The translations under genes were made by a program, and so were the position numbers. A DNA stretch of 17,957 nt. Source: Syntrophaceae bacterium UBA5744. GTDB lineage: Bacteria > Desulfobacterota > Syntrophia > Syntrophales > UBA2192. Shown piece after piece: positions 15,067 through 17,957 of the stretch. The notes below the pieces were generated by a model. The model was not told the DNA's origin. It did no database searches and saw only the letters and a program-made list of their open reading frames with translations. Positions within the stretch are counted from its first letter, which is position 1. The number at the start of each line of letters is the position of its first letter. The stretch covers positions 1 through 17,957 of the forward strand of contig DIFQ01000142.1 in NCBI GenBank assembly GCA_002419215.1, in the 5' to 3' direction.

Positions 15067-17957
15067 ATGCGCTCAAGCCTTCGGTTGCGCGGTTTCGTGT
15101 CGTTGTCCCTCTTAACCTGGATCACTCTCGCAGCGCTTGCTCCCCCGGCCGTTTACAGCGCCGACGAGGGGGCCCGCATCGAGATGTTCTCGCCGCAGGG
15201 CACCGTCAAGCAGATCCGGCAGGTGTCGGCCCGGTTCTCGGAGCCCATGGTCTCGTTCGGCGACCCGCGGCTTGCCGACCCCTTCGACATCCGCTGCGCC
15301 GAGAAAGGCCAGGGGCGATGGATCGATGCCCGGACCTGGTCCTATGACTTCGACCGGGACCTCCCCGGCGGAGTGGCCTGCCATTTCACCCTGAAAGCAG
15401 GCACGAAGACGCTGGCGGGGACTGCCGTCAGGGCCGATGCCGCATTCTCCTTCTCAACGGGCGGCCCGTCCATTCTCCAGTCCAGACCCTACGAGGGGAC
15501 CGTTGACGAGAAGCAGATCTTTGTCCTCACCCTGGACGCCGAACCCGTGCAGGAGACGCTGCTGAAAAACGCCTGGTTCTCCGTGAGCGGCGTCGGCGAG
15601 CGCGTGGGCGTGACGATGGTTTCGGGAAAAGAACGGGAGCAGGTCCTCAAGGCCCTGCACTACAGGAAGGGCGAGGGAAACGTCGTGACGCTCCGGGCGA
15701 AACAGGCCTTCCCGCCCTCGGCGAAGATCCGGCTCGTCTGGGGCAAGGGCATTGCCGCCAGGAGCGGCGTGGCAACGGAGGAGGACCAGGTCCTCGAGTT
15801 CCAGGCCCGGGCCCCCTTCCGGGCGGAGTTCTCCTGCCCGCGTGAAAAGAAGGGGGGCGCCTGCATCCCCGTGCTGCCCATGCGCCTGAGGTTCTCGGAG
15901 CCGGCGCCCTGGAGCCTGGCCAAGGACATCACCCTCCGGGGTGAAAACGGCAAGACGTGGAAACCGAAGACAACGGACGATGAAAGCCGAACGCACACCC
16001 AGGCGATCGCCTTCGCGGGACCTTTCCCCGAGAAGGCCACCTTCACGATCGAGATGCCGAAGGGCATGAAGGACGACTCGGGGCGGCCCCTGGCCAACGC
16101 AAACCGGTTCCCGCTGGCGGTGAAGACGGAGGGCTATCCCCCGCTGGCGAAGTTTGCCGCCCGCTTCGGCATTCTCGAGGCGTCAAGCCCGATTCTGCCC
16201 GTAACGGTGCGAAACATCGAGGCGGAGTTGAAGAGCCACCTGCTCTCCGTCGAGGGCGAGGCCGAGGAAATCATACCGGAGCCCCCGGCCGGGGGAGGCA
16301 GGCAGCCACAAACGGAAGCTGCAGGGAAGACGCCCGCCGTCACCCAGCAGGTGAAGGGCAAGGTCAGGACGGTAAGCCTCGACCGTGAGGAGCGGGTCAT
16401 CCACTGGCTGCGCAACATCGCCGCGGCCACCCGGGAGAAGTCCGTCTTCGCGGGACAGGCGGGCGGAAAGGAATTCAAGCTGCCCGTTCCCGAAGGCGGA
16501 AAGGCCTTCGAGGTCATCGGCATCCCCCTCGGAAAGCCGGGCTTTCATGTCGTGGAGCTCGAGAGCCGCATCCTGGGCACCCACCTCCTGGGAAAGCCCG
16601 CCCCCCTGTACGTGCCCACGACGGCCCTCGTGACGAACCTGGCGGCCCACTTCAAATGGGGCCGCGAGTCCTCGCTCGTCTGGGTCACGGCCCTCGACAC
16701 GGCAGGCCCCGTCGCCGGCGCCGACGTCTCAATCCGGGACTGCAGCGGCAAGCGCATCTGGCAGGGCAGGACGGACGAGCGGGGCATCGCCCTGATCCAG
16801 GGCACCCTTCCCTCCCAGGACAAGCAGGCCCGCTGCGACTTTCCCGTCAACTACCATGAGGCCACGGGCATGCTGGGCGGCATGAGCTCGGGCCTCTTTG
16901 TCTTCGCCCGGTCGGGCAACGATGCGACCTTCACCCACTCGAGCTGGGAGGACGGCATCGAGCCCTGGCGTTTCCAGCTCCCCGAGCCTGACTACCGCGG
17001 CCTCGACGACATGGCCGCCCACACGATCCTGGATCGACCGCTCCTGCGGGCCGGCGAGACGGTCCACATGAAACACATCCTGCGCCTCCCCACGACGGCC
17101 GGCTTCACCCTGCCCCGCGAAAAGGCGCGATTCGACGAAGTGGCGATCCGCCACGGCGGCAGCGGCCAGGAATACAGGATGCCGGTTTCCTGGAAAGACA
17201 ACGGCAGCGCCGCTGCGGACTGGAAGATCCCCGAGGGGGCGCGGCTCGGCTCCTACGAGGTGAGCCTGGCGCGAAAGGGCGACAAGACAGGCGCTACGAA
17301 GCTCGCCACCGGCTCCTTCCAGGTGGAGGAATTCCGCATCCCCCTGATGCGGGCTCTCGTCCAGGGGCCTTCGGAAACACCCGTGCAGCCCGGCGAGGTT
17401 GGCCTCGATCTTGCCGTCTCCTATTTTTCGGGCGGAGGCGCGGGAAGGCTCCCGGTGAAGCTCCGCGGCGAGGTCCGTCCGCGAACGGTTGCCTTCAGGG
17501 GCTATGACGAGTACACCTTCTCGGGCGAGCGCCTGAAGGAAGGCGCCCGGACGTTCTCGCCGGAGGATGAGCCCGGCATCGACGAGGAAGCCGGGTCAGG
17601 CCGCGAGAAGCCCCGCCGGCTCCCCACGCAGGAGTTGAAACTCGACGATGCGGGAACGGCGCGGACGAAATTCGCGAAGCTCCCGAAAATCGACACGCCC
17701 AAAACCCTGCACGCCGAACTCGAGTACCGCGACCCCAACGGCGAGGTCCAGACGGCGGCGGCGGACATCCCGCTTGCCCCCTCGAAGCGTGCCGTGGGCC
17801 TGAAGCCCGACTCGTGGGCCGCCTCGGCTGAGGCCCTGCGCTACCGCGTCGTCGTGCTCGACCTGGCCGGAAACCCCGTTGCCGACAGCGAGGTCTCCGT
17901 GGACCTGTACCAGCGCAAGACCTTCTCGCACCGCAGGCGGATCGCCGGCGGGTTCTA
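15067..17957 (+). CDS. Bacterial alpha-2-macroglobulin family protein (partial, 3' end missing)
   Basis: The first 963 codons of a large exported protein; it is open to the window edge with no stop. A signal peptide (about 1-32, no lipobox Cys, cleavage near VYSA/DE) suggests a periplasmic YfaS-like form rather than the lipoprotein YfhM form. The N-terminal domain carries the family pattern FDIRC, GRW.DARTW.YDF and LPGGVAC (73-105), with Cys77 and Cys105 possibly paired. The hallmark DRPLLRAGETVHMKHILR lies near 656-673. These proteins are thought to trap proteases after bait cleavage. The bait region and any thioester CxEQ would be beyond the edge, so trapping chemistry cannot be judged. The ATG at 15067 has AGAGG 6 nt upstream; an ATG at 15040 has none. 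Confidence 0.92.
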   Translation, partial: MRSSLRLRGFVSLSLLTWITLAALAPPAVYSADEGARIEMFSPQGTVKQIRQVSARFSEPMVSFGDPRLADPFDIRCAEKGQGRWIDARTWSYDFDRDLPGGVACHFTLKAGTKTLAGTAVRADAAFSFSTGGPSILQSRPYEGTVDEKQIFVLTLDAEPVQETLLKNAWFSVSGVGERVGVTMVSGKEREQVLKALHYRKGEGNVVTLRAKQAFPPSAKIRLVWGKGIAARSGVATEEDQVLEFQARAPFRAEFSCPREKKGGACIPVLPMRLRFSEPAPWSLAKDITLRGENGKTWKPKTTDDESRTHTQAIAFAGPFPEKATFTIEMPKGMKDDSGRPLANANRFPLAVKTEGYPPLAKFAARFGILEASSPILPVTVRNIEAELKSHLLSVEGEAEEIIPEPPAGGGRQPQTEAAGKTPAVTQQVKGKVRTVSLDREERVIHWLRNIAAATREKSVFAGQAGGKEFKLPVPEGGKAFEVIGIPLGKPGFHVVELESRILGTHLLGKPAPLYVPTTALVTNLAAHFKWGRESSLVWVTALDTAGPVAGADVSIRDCSGKRIWQGRTDERGIALIQGTLPSQDKQARCDFPVNYHEATGMLGGMSSGLFVFARSGNDATFTHSSWEDGIEPWRFQLPEPDYRGLDDMAAHTILDRPLLRAGETVHMKHILRLPTTAGFTLPREKARFDEVAIRHGGSGQEYRMPVSWKDNGSAAADWKIPEGARLGSYEVSLARKGDKTGATKLATGSFQVEEFRIPLMRALVQGPSETPVQPGEVGLDLAVSYFSGGGAGRLPVKLRGEVRPRTVAFRGYDEYTFSGERLKEGARTFSPEDEPGIDEEAGSGREKPRRLPTQELKLDDAGTARTKFAKLPKIDTPKTLHAELEYRDPNGEVQTAAADIPLAPSKRAVGLKPDSWAASAEALRYRVVVLDLAGNPVADSEVSVDLYQRKTFSHRRRIAGGF

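Overview
The window is a high-GC bacterial chromosome segment, most likely from a Deltaproteobacterium (Desulfobacterota, perhaps Syntrophales-like). This rests on the gene order xerC-hslV-hslU-argB-argD-argF-argG, which I recall from Geobacter-type genomes, on miaB followed by a bifunctional-nuclease gene and a DUF3553 gene, and on a textbook sigma-54 promoter. No rRNA or marker gene is present to settle it.

Layout. Positions 62-10389 form a long minus-strand block of housekeeping genes. Read in transcription order it holds miaB (tRNA modification), a BFN/DUF151 nuclease-like gene, a small DUF3553 gene, xerC (chromosome dimer resolution), hslV and hslU (ATP-dependent protease), then argB, argD, argF and argG (arginine synthesis from N-acetylglutamate to argininosuccinate). 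Several starts are not ATG (TTG for miaB and argF, GTG for argG and DUF3553). argD and argF overlap by a few bases.

Positions 10668-17957 are plus-strand and encode exported proteins: a secreted protein with eight PASTA domains behind a sigma-54 promoter and ending at a strong terminator; an NHL-repeat beta-propeller protein with a C-terminal CFI-box sorting-type domain and transmembrane tail; and the first ~960 residues of a bacterial alpha-2-macroglobulin, cut by the window edge. This half looks like a cell-envelope module.

The most unusual content lies between the genes. Nearly every gap of about 70 bp or more holds a long imperfect hairpin whose two arms are built from degenerate tandem words of 7 bp or 8 bp. 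The words differ from gap to gap, but the word length is the same in both arms and the register is kept even where words decay. Two of them (6162-6257 and 8016-8137) are clearly related copies. Several start or end inside or next to a stop codon. I found no feature class I can name that fully explains them.
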